DNA from: Brienomyrus brachyistius
Taxonomy: Eukaryota > Chordata > Actinopteri > Osteoglossiformes > Mormyridae
Length of the DNA stretch: 64,000 nt
Direction: 5' to 3'
Assembly (NCBI RefSeq): GCF_023856365.1
Contig: NC_064541.1
Coordinates: forward strand, 22,236,214 to 22,300,213
Below are positions 22,469-35,697 of this stretch, one piece after another (the stretch's first letter is position 1; each line of letters begins with the position of its first letter). The notes under the pieces were generated by a model. It was given only the letters and a program-made list of their open reading frames with translations, was not told the origin of the DNA and ran no database searches. Both the position numbers and the translations under genes were made by a program.

Positions 22469-22632
22469 ATACTTACCTGGCAGGGGAGATACCATGATCA
22501 CGAAGGTGGTTCACCCAGGGCGAGGCATAGCCATTGCACTGCGGCTGTGCTGACCCCTGCGAATTCCCCAAATGTGGGAATCTCGACTGCATAATTTCTG
22601 GTAGTGGGGGACTGCGTTCGCGCTCTCCCCTG
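22469..22632 (+). ncRNA. RNU1: U1 snRNA gene, first intact unit after element 1
   Basis: Array consensus. The 3' flank GTGTTTCAGGTATTT matches those at 5989 and 37581. Confidence 0.96.
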
Positions 22633-23154
22633 TGTTTCAGGTATTTAACGAAAGAGGAGTTCCGTTGCAAATGCGACGGAAGAGAGTCGCATCTGACGCA
22701 AACTAGCGTGAAAAGAAATGCGCGCAGTCTGTTGCCTGCGCCAAGTGTTTGCGAGTGGTTCCTTAGGTGAACTTCATTCGAGCAAGCCTGCGGTAGGCTG
22801 AGCGCCATGTCTGATGAAGCTGCATGCATCTCCAGGTGCCTTTGTTACTGAATGGAATGCGATTGTTGGATGAGCAGGCGACAACATGAAAATGTAAGCG
22901 TGCTGAGGCTCACAGATTCATATCAAAGGGTAAACGGTCTCATTCTTCTTTCTTTGAAAAATCATTTGCTGTATTGCGAGCAGACTGCTCCTAGGCCAAG
23001 GCTGAGCTACGAGAGCAGTCTTACCTGGCCCAGAGCCATATGCGACAGCGCAGAGGATTATGGGAGTTAATCCGGCCCCACCTTAACTTTCCCACTGCGA
23101 CTCAGAGTAGGCAGGCGAGTAGCACAACAGGGTCACATGACCCTCATCCAACTC

Positions 23155-23318
23155 ATACTTACCTGGCAGGGGAGATACCATGATCACGAAGGTGGTTCAC
23201 CCAGGGCGAGGCATAGCCATTGCACTGCGGCTGTGCTGACCCCTGCGAATTCCCCAAATGTGGGAATCTCGACTGCATAATTTCTGGTAGTGGGGGACTG
23301 CGTTCGCGCTCTCCCCTG
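23155..23318 (+). ncRNA. RNU1: U1 snRNA gene
   Basis: Array consensus; spacer has GATGAGGCTG near 23503, shared with its paralogue at 38267. Confidence 0.96.
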
Positions 23319-23840
23319 TATTTCAGGTGTTTAACGAAAGAGGAGTTCCGTTGCAAATGCGACGGAAGAGAGTCGCATCTGACGCAAACTAGCGTGAAAA
23401 GAAATGCGCGCAGTCTGTTGCCTGCGCCAAGTGTTTGCGAGTGGTTCCTTAGGTGAACTTCATTCGAGCAAGCCTGCGGTAGGCTGAGCGCCATGTCTGA
23501 TGAGGCTGCATGCATCTCCAGGTGCCTTTGTTACTGAATGGAATGCGATTGTTGGATGAGCAGGCGACAACATGAAAATGTAAGCGTGCTGAGGCTCACA
23601 GATTCATATCAAAGGGTAAACGGTCTCATTCTTCTTTCTTTGAAAAATCATTTGCTGTATTGCGAGCAGACTGCTCCTAGGCCAAGGCTGAGCTACGAGA
23701 GCAGTCTTACCTGGCCCAGAGCCATATGCGACAGCGCAGAGGATTATGGGAGTTAATCCGGCCCCACCTTAACTTTCCCACTGCGACTCAGAGTAGGCAG
23801 GCGAGTAGCACAACAGGGTCACATGACCCTCATCCAACTC

Positions 23841-24004
23841 ATACTTACCTGGCAGGGGAGATACCATGATCACGAAGGTGGTTCACCCAGGGCGAGGCAT
23901 AGCCATTGCACTGCGGCTGTGCTGACCCCTGCGAATTCCCCAAATGTGGGAATCTCGACTGCATAATTTCTGGTAGTGGGGGACTGCGTTCGCGCTCTCC
24001 CCTG
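23841..24004 (+). ncRNA. RNU1: U1 snRNA gene
   Basis: Array consensus. Its GATGAGGCTG spacer differs from the unit at 38953, so the matching duplicated segment has ended by here. Confidence 0.96.
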
Positions 24005-24526
24005 TATTTCAGGTGTTTAACGAAAGAGGAGTTCCGTTGCAAATGCGACGGAAGAGAGTCGCATCTGACGCAAACTAGCGTGAAAAGAAATGCGCGCAGT
24101 CTGTTGCCTGCGCCAAGTGTTTGCGAGTGGTTCCTTAGGTGAACTTCATTCGAGCAAGCCTGCGGTAGGCTGAGCGCCATGTCTGATGAGGCTGCATGCA
24201 TCTCCAGGTGCCTTTGTTACTGAATGGAATGCGATTGTTGGATGAGCAGGCGACAACATGAAAATGTAAGCGTGCTGAGGCTCACAGATTCATATCAAAG
24301 GGTAAACGGTCTCATTCTTCTTTCTTTGAAAAATCATTTGCTGTATTGCGAGCAGACTGCTCCTAGGCCAAGGCTGAGCTACGAGAGCAGTCTTACCTGG
24401 CCCAGAGCCATATGCGACAGCGCAGAGGATTATGGGAGTTAATCCGGCCCCACCTTAACTTTCCCACTGCGACTCAGAGTAGGCAGGCGAGTAGCACAAC
24501 AGGGTCACATGACCCTCATCCAACTC

Positions 24527-24690
24527 ATACTTACCTGGCAGGGGAGATACCATGATCACGAAGGTGGTTCACCCAGGGCGAGGCATAGCCATTGCACTGC
24601 GGCTGTGCTGACCCCTGCGAATTCCCCAAATGTGGGAATCTCGACTGCATAATTTCTGGTAGTGGGGGACTGCGTTCGCGCTCTCCCCTG
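24527..24690 (+). ncRNA. RNU1: U1 snRNA gene
   Basis: Array consensus. It lacks the private changes of the unit at 9419, which bounds the 15.1-kb duplication on the left. Confidence 0.96.
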
Positions 24691-25212
24691 TATTTCAGGT
24701 GTTTAACGAAAGAGGAGTTCCGTTGCAAATGCGACGGAAGAGAGTCGCATCTGACGCAAACTAGCGTGAAAAGAAATGCGCGCAGTCTGTTGCCTGCGCC
24801 AAGTGTTTGCGAGTGGTTCCTTAGGTGAACTTCATTCGAGCAAGCCTGCGGTAGGCTGAGCGCCATGTCTGATGAAGCTGCATGCATCTCCAGGTGCCTT
24901 TGTTACTGAATGGAATGCGATTGTTGGATGAGCAGGCGACAACATGAAAATGTAAGCGTGCTGAGGCTCACAGATTCATATCAAAGGGTAAACGGTCTCA
25001 TTCTTCTTTCTTTGAAAAATCATTTGCTGTATTGCGAGCAGACTGCTCCTAGGCCAAGGCTGAGCTACGAGAGCAGTCTTACCTGGCCCAGAGCCATATG
25101 CGACAGCGCAGAGGATTATGGGAGTTAATCCGGCCCCACCTTAACTTTCCCACTGCGACTCAGAGTAGGCAGGCGAGTAGCACAACAGGGTCACATGACC
25201 CTCATCCAACTC

Positions 25213-25376
25213 ATACTTACCTGGCAGGGGAGATACCATGATCACGAAGGTGGTTCACCCAGGGCGAGGCATAGCCATTGCACTGCGGCTGTGCTGACCC
25301 CTGCGAATTCCCCAAATGTGGGAATCTCGACTGCATAATTTCTGGTAGTGGGGGACTGCGTTCGCGCTCTCCCCTG
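25213..25376 (+). ncRNA. RNU1: U1 snRNA gene
   Basis: Array consensus, GTCGCGTCT spacer; private CAGACTACTCC near 25731 arose after the duplication. Confidence 0.96.
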
Positions 25377-25898
25377 TATTTCAGGTGTTTAACGAAAGAG
25401 GAGTTCCGTTGCAAATGCGACGGAAGAGAGTCGCGTCTGACGCAAACTAGCGTGAAAAGAAATGCGCGCAGTCTGTTGCCTGCGCCAAGTGTTTGCGAGT
25501 GGTTCCTTAGGTGAACTTCATTCGAGCAAGCCTGCGGTAGGCTGAGCGCCATGTCTGATGAAGCTGCATGCATCTCCAGGTGCCTTTGTTACTGAATGGA
25601 ATGCGATTGTTGGATGAGCAGGCGACAACATGAAAATGTAAGCGTGCTGAGGCTCACAGATTCATATCAAAGGGTAAACGGTCTCATTCTTCTTTCTTTG
25701 AAAAATCATTTGCTGTATTGCGAGCAGACTACTCCTAGGCCAAGGCTGAGCTACGAGAGCAGTCTTACCTGGCCCAGAGCCATATGCGACAGCGCAGAGG
25801 ATTATGGGAGTTAATCCGGCCCCACCTTAACTTTCCCACTGCGACTCAGAGTAGGCAGGCGAGTAGCACAACAGGGTCACATGACCCTCATCCAACTC

Positions 25899-26062
25899 AT
25901 ACTTACCTGGCAGGGGAGATACCATGATCACGAAGGTGGTTCACCCAGGGCGAGGCATAGCCATTGCATTGCGGCTGTGCTGACCCCTGCGAATTCCCCA
26001 AATGTGGGAATCTCGACTGCATAATTTCTGGTAGTGGGGGACTGCGTTCGCGCTCTCCCCTG
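25899..26062 (+). ncRNA. RNU1: U1 snRNA gene (C71U)
   Basis: U1A-loop change C71U, followed by the AAACTTTCTC spacer variant, both as at 10791. Confidence 0.95.
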
Positions 26063-26584
26063 TATTTCAGGTGTTTAACGAAAGAGGAGTTCCGTTGCAA
26101 ATGCGACGGAAGAGAGTCGCGTCTGACGCAAACTAGCGTGAAAAGAAATGCGCGCAGTCTGTTGCCTGCGCCAAGTGTTTGCGAGTGGTTCCTTAGGTGA
26201 ACTTCATTCGAGCAAGCCTGCGGTAGGCTGAGCGCCATGTCTGATGAAGCTGCATGCATCTCCAGGTGCCTTTGTTACTGAATGGAATGCGATTGTTGGA
26301 TGAGCAGGCGACAACATGAAAATGTAAGCGTGCTGAGGCTCACAGATTCATATCAAAGGGTAAACTTTCTCATTCTTCTTTCTTTGAAAAATCATTTGCT
26401 GTATTGCGAGCAGACTGCTCCTAGGCCAAGGCTGAGCTACGAGAGCAGTCTTACCTGGCCCAGAGCCATATGCGACAACGCAGAGGATTATGGGAGTTAA
26501 TCCGGCCCCACCTTAACTTTCCCACTGCGACTCAGAGTAGGCAGGCGAGTAGCACAACAGGGTCACATGACCCTCATCCAACTC

Positions 26585-26748
26585 ATACTTACCTGGCAGG
26601 GGAGATACCATGATCACGAAGGTGGTTCACCCAGGGCGAGGCATAGCCATTGCACTGCGGCTGTGCTGACCCCTGCGAATTCCCCAAATGTGGGAATCTC
26701 GACTGCATAATTTCTGGTAGTGGGGGACTGCGTTCGCGCTCTCCCCTG
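26585..26748 (+). ncRNA. RNU1: U1 snRNA gene
   Basis: Array consensus; private spacer change CATTCGAACA near 26897, otherwise like 11477. Confidence 0.96.
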
Positions 26749-27270
26749 TATTTCAGGTGTTTAACGAAAGAGGAGTTCCGTTGCAAATGCGACGGAAGAG
26801 AGTCGCGTCTGACGCAAACTAGCGTGAAAAGAAATGCGCGCAGTCTGTTGCCTGCGCCAAGTGTTTGCGAGTGGTTCCTTAGGTGAACTTCATTCGAACA
26901 AGCCTGCGGTAGGCTGAGCGCCATGTCTGATGAAGCTGCATGCATCTCCAGGTGCCTTTGTTACTGAATGGAATGCGATTGTTGGATGAGCAGGCGACAA
27001 CATGAAAATGTAAGCGTGCTGAGGCTCACAGATTCATATCAAAGGGTAAACGGTCTCATTCTTCTTTCTTTGAAAAATCATTTGCTGTATTGCGAGCAGA
27101 CTGCTCCTAGGCCAAGGCTGAGCTACAAGAGCAGTCTTACCTGGCCCAGAGCCATATGCGACAGCGCAGAGGATTATGGGAGTTAATCCGGCCCCACCTT
27201 AACTTTCCCACTGCGACTCAGAGTAGGCAGGCGAGTAGCACAACAGGGTCACATGACCCTCATCCAACTC

Positions 27271-27434
27271 ATACTTACCTGGCAGGGGAGATACCATGAT
27301 CACGAAGGTGGTTCACCCAGGGCGAGGCATAGCCATTGCACTGCGGCTGTGCTGACCCCTGCGAATTCCCCAAATGTGGGAATCTCGACTGCATAATTTC
27401 TGGTAGTGGGGGACTGCGTTCGCGCTCTCCTCTG
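27271..27434 (+). ncRNA. RNU1: U1 snRNA gene (C161U)
   Basis: C161U in the 3' stem, as in its paralogue at 12163. Confidence 0.95.
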
Positions 27435-27956
27435 TATTTCAGGTGTTTAACGAAAGAGGAGTTCCGTTGCAAATGCGACGGAAGAGAGTCGCGTCTGACG
27501 CAAACTAGCGTGAAAAGAAATGCGCGCAGTCTGTTGCCTGCGCCAAGTGTTTGCGAGTGGTTCCTTAGGTGAACTTCATTCGAGCAAGCCTGCGGTAGGC
27601 TGAGCGCCATGTCTGATGAAGCTGCATGCATCTCCAGGTGCCTTTGTTACTGAATGGAATGCGATTGTTGGATGAGCAGGCGACAACATGAAAATGTAAG
27701 CGTGCTGAGGCTCACAGATTCATATCAAAGGGTAAACGGTCTCATTCTTCTTTCTTTGAAAAATCATTTGCTGTATTGCGAGCAGACTGCTCCTAGGCCA
27801 AGGCTGAGCTACGAGAGCAGTCTTACCTGGCCCAGAACCATATGCGACAGCGCAGAGGATTATGGGAGTTAATCCGGCCCCACCTTAACTTTCCCACTGC
27901 GACTCAGAGTAGGCAGGCGAGTAGCACAACAGGGTCACATGACCCTCATCCAACTC

Positions 27957-28052
27957 ATACTTACCTGGCAGGGGAGATACCATGATCACGAAGGTGGTTC
28001 ACCCAGGGCGAGGCATAGCCATTGCACTGCGGCTGTGCTGACCCCTGCGAAT
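27957..28052 (+). pseudogene. RNU1: U1 snRNA gene split by element 2, 5' part (nt 1-96)
   Basis: Copy of 12849-12944 with its promoter, including the CCCAGAACCA variant upstream. It resumes at 36982. Confidence 0.95.
28044..28052 (+). other. target site duplication, left copy (element 2)
   Basis: CCTGCGAAT, repeated at 36982-36990. Confidence 0.85.
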
Positions 28053-28142
28053 GGGGGTGCGCCGTACGGTATCGCATTTCATAAGCGATATGATTGGTGG
28101 GGGGTCTACGGATGATAATGGGCGTGTATGCTTAGAGAAAAT

Positions 28143-28358
28143 GGGCGTGTTTAGTTTTAGGATGTCTGGAATAATTATCGCCTTGGTTTCTGGTTATTCA
28201 TTCCAATTCGTAAATGATGATGGGCGTGTCGGTTTGAGGATGTCTGGAATAATTATCGCCTTGGTTTCTGGTTATTCATTCCAATTCATAAATGATGATG
28301 GGCGTGTCGGTTTGAGGATGTCTAGAATAATTATCGCCTTGGTTTCTGGTTATTCATT
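28143..28358 (+). repeat. 78-bp tandem repeat, element 2
   Basis: Counterpart of 13035-13250, with the same three copies. Confidence 0.85.
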
Positions 28359-28632
28359 CTTTCTAGCATTTCTGCATTAATAGTATGTTTTATCATACAC
28401 TTGGCACTCTCTGGATCTGAAATCTCTGCTACTGTTTTTTGGTAGTAATTACTTAAGTAAAGGTAATTAAAGTATATAATTTATTTTTATATATGTATAT
28501 GTATATATGTGTATATATGTAAATAAACTTTATGTCATGCATTATCTGTTGATAAAGCTGAACTATTAACAAACTTTAATTGACATGTGTCACTCCTGTT
28601 ACTTGTGACTGTTTTCTTTGTGTTTTCAACAG

Positions 28633-28807
28633 AGAATTATGAGGCAGCGACGGGGGCAAACCAAAGGACTACCAGGAATACACATGGCCAAGGTTGAGCA
28701 GCATCTGGTTGAGTGTTCTCTTGCAAGAAACTTTTGTATGATTTGGTAAAGTGCTTTCTAATACACAGTAACTCTGGTGTCGTTCTTAAACGATGTTGTC
28801 AAATAAA
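28633..28807 (+). other. possible + strand terminal exon, element 2
   Basis: Acceptor-like CAG before 28633, a 36-codon open frame at 28639-28749 and AATAAA at 28802, unchanged from copy 1. Confidence 0.3.
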
Positions 28808-28819
28808 GCATGCTTTATT
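28802..28819. terminator. palindromic bidirectional poly(A) signal, element 2
   Basis: The same 18-bp palindrome as at 13694, giving AATAAA on both strands. Confidence 0.5.
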
Positions 28820-28918
28820 GTTATTTATTGACATTGTGTGGGCGCAAAATCGCAGTAATAAAGTTCAGCACTGAAGTAAAAAAAAAATTACTCTTTATTG
28901 ACCAACACATTGATGACA

Positions 28919-29652
28919 GCAGCATTGTACCATGGATGAGAATTCACAAAGTGCAGAGATCAATAATTGCAGCAATGCTCTCACATGTTACAACTGATGA
29001 TTTATAGCAGCATTGTACCATGGATGAGAATTCACAAAGTGCAGAGATCAATAATTGCAGCAATGCTCTCACATGTTACAACTGATGATTTATAGCAGCA
29101 TTGTACCATGGATGAGAATTCACAAAGTGCAGAGATCAATAATTGCAGCAATGCTCTCACATGTTACAACTGATGATTTATAGCAGCATTGTACCATGGA
29201 TGAGAATTCACAAAGTGCAGAGATCAATAATTGCAGCAATGCTCTCACATGTTACAACTGATGATTTATAGCAGCATTGTACCATGGATGAGAATTCACA
29301 AAGTGCAGAGATCAATAATTGCAGCAATGCTCTCACATGTTACAACTGATGATTTATAGCAGCATTGTACCATGGATGAGAATTCACAAAGTGCAGAGAT
29401 CAATAATTGCAGCAATGCTCTCACATGTTACAACTGATGATTTATAGCAGCATTGTACCATGGATGAGAATTCACAAAGTGCAGAGATCAATAATTGCAG
29501 CAATGCTCTCACATGTTACAACTGATGATTTATAGCAGCATTGTACCATGGATGAGAATTCACAAAGTGCAGAGATCAATAATTGCAGCAATGTTATAAT
29601 GTTGTTAATGCTCTTACATGTTACACTGATGATTTATAGCAGCATTGTACCA
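28919..29652 (+). repeat. 88-bp minisatellite, element 2
   Basis: Eight copies plus a partial, starting at 28919. Equal copy number to element 1 supports a recent common origin. Confidence 0.95.
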
Positions 29653-29783
29653 AGTAATAACACCACAACACTACAGTTAAGGGAATTAATAAAAAACACG
29701 GAGCATGGTTTAAACAACTATTTTACATTCAACTATTTACATTTGCCGATCCCCAAGGAGAGAAGAGGAGCTACACCTCATTC

Positions 29784-31250
29784 CTAAAAGTCATCCACAA
29801 CAGACATAAAGTGTTCGTAGCTATCATACACTCTGCTGCTTAGACCTTTAGATGGAGACATCATTTTTACTGGACAGAAACTCTTTTTTTTGTATTTCTT
29901 GTGTCCCTGGGTCGGTTGGCGGCAGAGTGTACAAACGGGGAGATTTTGCACCCGTGATAATTTCTCTCCAATACCTGAGGGAGCTTCCTTCAGTTTACGC
30001 TTATACAGCGTAGCTCTCGCCCAGGCTGAAGGACTGTCAGTGCTGTAGAATGTGCTTTCAGAAGCGGGCATCATGGGCAAAGATGGATAGGATGAGATGG
30101 GCAGACCAACAATCGCAGGAGCTGACTGACTCGCAAGCATTGTGGGCTGTGTGGAGGGGCCAGCAATCAGAGGGGCTGATGCACTGGCGAGCATCATGGG
30201 CTGTGTGGAGGGACCAGCAATCGCAGGGGCTGCTGCAGATGCAGAGAGGGAGGTCAAGGGCCTGGTGATGGTAGAAGTGGGCGGGGTTTTCCTCAGCGGT
30301 GCCGACAGTGGTGGTTGAGGCCGGGAGAGTGGCATCACCACATCTGTCCTTCCCTTTAACACCTTTGTGCCTGCCGTGCTGGGTGTGGGCACATATTCCA
30401 TCCGGGGGTAGTCTGGTGCAGGGAGGACCGCTGGCTGGTGTGGTGCCGGAGGTAGGTCAACGGATGAGATGGAGGTGGTCTTTGTGACGGTCAACGGCTG
30501 TTTTGTTGCCCGCATGTTGAGGAGCCTCTCTTGGCGCCGAATGAAGTCCCGCACGGTCTTTGTGTTAATCTTTGGCAGAGGAATGCCAGCCTTGCAGAGG
30601 ACTGGATCCTCCACCAAAATCCGGTGCTGGATTCGCTGGTACGCCTTTACGATGAAGGTCTTCTCAGGGCTGGTGCGAGACCCTTGAGGTGAGTGCAACC
30701 ACAACAGTTTCACCAGCGTGTACATCAGTCTGTTGTGCTGCGCGCTGATGTCGTGTTGGGCTGGAGCGTACCGCTTGGCCATCTTCACCCGCTGTACTAC
30801 TGCAGCCTCGAAGGGGTCATCTCTTTTCGTGCGGCAGTAGAGGGTGTTGCCCCAGTGTGATCTGTACAGCTGGTTAAATCGCTGTGGATGCTTGTCATGC
30901 TCTTCCATGACATTCCAGGCTTCAAGGACCCTGTTCCGCTGCTCTGTGCTGAGTGACAGCTTGTCGTCTAGCAAGCCAATCTCCACCAACACAGAGCAGA
31001 ACCTTTCCAGCTTTTGAAAGCCAGGAAGAGGATTTGGGCTGCAGGCGTCCTCCTTTAAAAAAAACAAAAGACATACGAATGTGGTAAATACATGTGGTGC
31101 CGTCAACCCCAAAATTTCTCATACCCATACCGCATTTCGATTTGAACTAACTTTTCAGGTTTCCTCTGGCTGGAAATTGCATAAATATGTCACCACAAAG
31201 TAAGTAAGACATTATTCTTGAGACATAAATGGAACAAAGTAAATAAATAA

Positions 31251-31294
<44 letters not shown>

Positions 31295-34200
31295 ATCCAT
31301 ACATATAGAATAATGTATTACTCTGTGGACTTGAACCGTAAGTTAAATATATAAACTTTCTGCGGTAACAATTGTGCTGTATTTCAATCTAGGAGATACG
31401 CAGTTACTCACAAAGGCCGGAGGATAGACAGTGGAAGTTTCATCGCTGGTGAGTGTGATGCGGGCGAGGACAGCATCCGGAACATCGTCCTGTGGGTCCA
31501 CATCGCTCTCGTACGCCTCGTCTGGATCAGGCCGCCCGGGCTGAACCACCTCCTCCTCCGGACCAGGTCCATCATCGACAATGCCGCTAAGGGAAAATGT
31601 GCCCGATAGACCTGTGCTCTGGCTGAACAGGTACTCTAACCCAAGCAGCTCGTCGGAAGGGACATCAGCAGGGGTCCGGAAGTTCTCTTCCACGGTCTCA
31701 CCAAACAGCTGCTGACAGCGGGTGTTGAGGCGGTCAATCAGCGGCGCAGAGTAGGTCCTGTGGCGCCGTCCTCTGCCACCAAACACGGCATCTGAGCTCC
31801 TGTCAGAGTTCCACCGCGCAATGCCGCTTAGCAGGTAAACCTGATAGGGCCGCGCTGCGCAGTGAGGACCTGCACATCACAATAAAATGTATAAAGGTGT
31901 TGGAATAACAACAGGACCATGGTTCATTTGTTAGAAGTGATCAGACTACACGTTCATACCTGGAATCATCTGCGGCAGAGCTTTGTGGAATCCTTCCAGG
32001 CTGTTGCTTCCACGCAGACATTTATAATAGGGCACATCCACATTGTTGATGGATGTGTTACGTGCAACCCTATACATGCTCATGTCTGGTGGATCCTGGA
32101 TGCACTCCAGATGCCGCTGCTGCTCCGCCCAGATCTCATCAATGGCCTCTGTAAATGTATACAATGTAAATGTGTGAAATAGATACATCCCATGTTTTAT
32201 GTTTCACTTTTCACGCTACTGGTATTTGTGATGTAATAGCTTCTTTTTTTTCATACCTGGTGTTTTGAAGAGGCTCACTCCATTCTCATCCAGACCGGCG
32301 GGACCTTTAAGCTCCTCGATGGCCAGCTGGATGAGCTGGAACGTTTCCTGAGCCCCGAGTGTGACCCTCCGCACGTGATGCTTCAGCTGCTCCCTGGGAA
32401 TGTAGAGCCGCACCACATCCTCGTCCGACACGGACTTCAGCGCTGCCGGGTCCTTGGCTCTGACCGCCTTGATGAGCAGCTCCAAGTCCGTGCGGTTGTA
32501 CGCCAGCACTGCCCCAGCTACGGCAGACTTGAAAATGGCGTACTTGCAGTGCGACTCTGATCGGATGGCTGCGTCAAACCGGTGGATCCAATGGAAAATG
32601 TCCAGACGCACAACCATCCCATTGTCCACCCAAGGCTGGAACATGGTTTCCAACGCTGTCGGTCCCTTTTCACGGCAACACCCACGGTCCACATAGAGAA
32701 TTTTGGGGACGGGTTGATCCGCCAGCCGAAACCTTTCCATGACACCGTGGCACATCGGCTGCAGCTCCTTTGCGGACTCCTCACAAGTGAGAACAAAGGA
32801 AACTATTTGAGAATGCTCGTTTCCTATGCTGGTGAACCATTCGGCTGAGCCATGACCTTCGCCGGACAGCTTCTTCACCACCTACAAGTTTGAATAAAGG
32901 GATAATCGCTGTTAGACTTTAAGTATAGGTGATTGTTTTATGTGAAAATCATTGAATAAAAATTAGAAAACGTTCTGCAATGTTTTTTTTTTTTTCAATT
33001 TTATCATTTAGGAAGTTTACATACTTTCTTGGTGGAATCCATTTTCAGCACAGTGCCAAAAGTGGAGAGGATCTGGCTCCGGTAGTCCCGCACATTGTCG
33101 GCCTCGGCCAGCAGGAAGGCGTGGCGCAAGAGACGCGCAGAGGGGATCTCTCTCTGAGGAGGTGGTGCCTTGAACGTCTGCTTCAATGCAGAGACGATCC
33201 CTCCGGGTGCCACTAAAGCCATAAGGAGCGTGGTGTAGAGGTCCTTGCATCGAAGGTACTCTTCCACGTGATTCTCCTCTATCTGCCGCCACACCTTGAC
33301 CATGGTGTTTCCTTCTGTCCGGTCCCTCAGGAGACGCACGACATTCCTGTCCACACCGCGCCTGTAAGCAGAGGCACCGTCAGTATTTTTAAAGGTTTTT
33401 AAACAGACAAACACACACTCACACACACAGAATGTGCTGTACACTCACTTGGTGGTAAGAATGGCAGGGAACAGAGCTTGATGAGCCTCGCTGAGTTGGG
33501 ATAAAATAGCAGGATCCCATGCGAGCCACCGACCCATGGTGCCACCTTCTCCCCTCCTGGCCGCCTTCGTACACGGTCCACAACACAGGACCTCCGTCAG
33601 CATTGTGTACCAGCTGGATACATCGCAGATGTGACGTACCTGAAGTGCATAAAACAGGGGCATATGATGCACTGTGCTCCTATTTGTATGTTTAAATAAA
33701 CAGTAATAAACATTCCACTTTATTACTGAATTAAGTGAATTAATACCCGGTGGTGAAAGCCAGACTTGTAGAGGTGAACATTCTGTCCTGCTCCCACACA
33801 CGCTTCACCTCGGGGACACTTCAGGGAGCATCTCCACACCCCAACAGGACGCCACACAAAGACGCGGCTGCGGAAGAAGGGGTCCGGGTTTGGCAGAGAA
33901 CCCCTGACGTAGCCAGGACACTCTGGTGGGTGAAACCACATGCGGTCTGGTCTCATCACCCGTCGCCTCTTCAGGTGTCCAGTGTGGTCTCTGTAGGTTT
34001 GGACGGGCGTGAACATCCCTCTTTCGGTGTCCTCTTTGAGCCAGGAAATGTCGGCTGATGGGATGCCGTTGGGGTTTTCCCACAGACGCACCCAGCCCTC
34101 CAGCTTAACCTGGGACATAGCAACAGAATATTACTTTAATACACATTTATGCAAAGAGTTGTACTTGTATAGTTATACATGCCCACACAGCATATCACTG

Positions 34201-35697
34201 CAGAGTGATGCACATTCTCTTTACCATCTGTTTGCATGTATATGAATATCGCTTACAGGGGATTCGCTTTGAGATGACTCCACAGAAGAGGTGCTGGGCA
34301 GAGGCTCCTTGGTGGGTGAAGACTGCTGGGTAGAGAAAGTGGAAGAGGCCTTGGCGGAGGACAATGTCTGGGTGGAGCAGGTTGCCTTGGACGCTTTGGT
34401 GGAAGAGCGTGAGGTGGATGAAGACGGGACACTGGAAGAGGCCTGGATGGAGGAGGGCATCTTGGCAGGGGAGGATGCCTGTGGGGTGGAGAGCGCCTGG
34501 ACGGTGGAAGACGCCTGGCAGGAGGATGCCTCGTGCTTCTGCGTCTTGGACCTGCCCAGTTCTGAAAATCACAAAGAAAGATTTTCAGTGCACCCAGCCG
34601 AATAATTTCATATTTTGAAAGATGTCTGAGGTAGACATTAACCGTGTCCGCCAAACAATTACCTCCTTCCAAATCCATCACCGCTGAAAAAGCAGAGTCA
34701 TCCAGCCACGTGGGGTCTTGGCTAGTGGAGCTCAATTCCTGGTAAAAAAAAAATTTAAACAAATCAATAAGCTGTTGTTGACTGTGCGTTTCAAGTAATC
34801 AACAATGCAAATGAGCAGTAATTGCAACAATTTACATTTACAAGCACGTGCTGCAACTTACTTGGTCCTTCCTGTCGTTGATGTATTTTCTAAATCTCTT
34901 CATTGTCACACTCGTTATATGTGTGACAGGTGTATGTAGCCACCTGCTCGCCGAACTGTAGGCCTTCCGGATAAGCTCACTCTGCTCACTGCTGAAACTC
35001 TCTGGCCTGTCCTTCAGCCTGGAGTGCTGCCGGTAGAGCTCCCACATCTCCCGAAAGCTATGGTCTTCAAAGCCTTTCTGACCATATATACACTGGTCGA
35101 TGTTTGCCTCCAGGAGAATTGACACTTGCGGGAAGCTCTCTGCATACTCCGCCAGACAGTCTTTAATCCAGTGGTTCTGGATTGCGGCTGTCCTGCGAGG
35201 GTTTGCCGCCTCCTCTCTGTGCTTGTCAATGACACTGCAATCACAAGCAACATGGCGTTATAATTACTGGCAAAAAAACTCTGCAAAAAAGCAACATGAC
35301 ATGGAGGAGAACTGCTCTCAGCAGCTAAATAAAATGACACTTAAGCGTAAATGAAAATAAAGATGAATGCGGTTTCATATATATAATATACTTACTACTT
35401 CATGTAGCCCACGTCATTTGCCACAAGCCAGCAGAACGGTGCATGTTCATACTGGCCAAACGGCATGACCAGCTTCCCCAGGCACTGCTGGCGGGATGGT
35501 GCGGAAATCCCTCCAGCACAGAGGAGTTTTTCGGCATGGTGGAGGGCAGTGGCCTGGTGCAGCAGCTCACTGGGGGGTCTGGGGAAGGTCATCTTCTTCT
35601 CCTTGTACATACGGGCTTCTTTGGTTGCCACAAGTACGGCCTGTTGGCGACCTGCCACAGCGCTGGGGTTCACAACCCGGATTGCTGGTGCTGCCAT
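29784..35697 (-). CDS. Dada-type DDE transposase, 11 coding exons, apparently intact
   Basis: Joined exons: 35697-35396, 35234-34862, 34738-34663, 34561-34257, 34109-33747, 33639-33449, 33361-33025, 32881-32257, 32148-31960, 31869-31412, 31052-29784. All junctions are GT..AG with matching phases, giving 1,495 codons plus TAG. The start ATG has a good context (AAAGATGG). By domain: residues 1-250 charged N-terminal region; 251-352 Ser/Thr-rich linker; 353-540 Trp-rich region with a Cys cluster (C446, C450, C456, C492, C493, C496), perhaps a zinc-binding DUF6729-like domain; 640-920 catalytic core with D645 (MDSTKK), D714 (YVDRGCC), DxxH at 743-746 and E909 (LEGFH). Then an acidic stretch (about 1030-1060), a Pro/Ser/Ala-rich linker with a duplicated GPSTQP block, and a CxxC...H...C cluster at 1447-1466. 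It should cut and join element ends at U1. Exon limits are my prediction. Confidence 0.82.
31241..31292. repeat. AAAT/AT microsatellite, element 2
   Basis: Intronic (AT)n tract, 4 bp longer than in element 1: the expected kind of change after a recent duplication. Confidence 0.95.

Larger units (their letters stand above)
21870..28052 (+). repeat. U1 snRNA tandem array, middle block
   Basis: Eight intact 686-bp units between the two transposons, with half genes at each end. The last units before the second element copy the variants of those before the first. The junction of the tandem duplication lies around 24.2-25.4 kb. Spacers hold only the snRNA promoter elements and 3' box. Confidence 0.97.
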
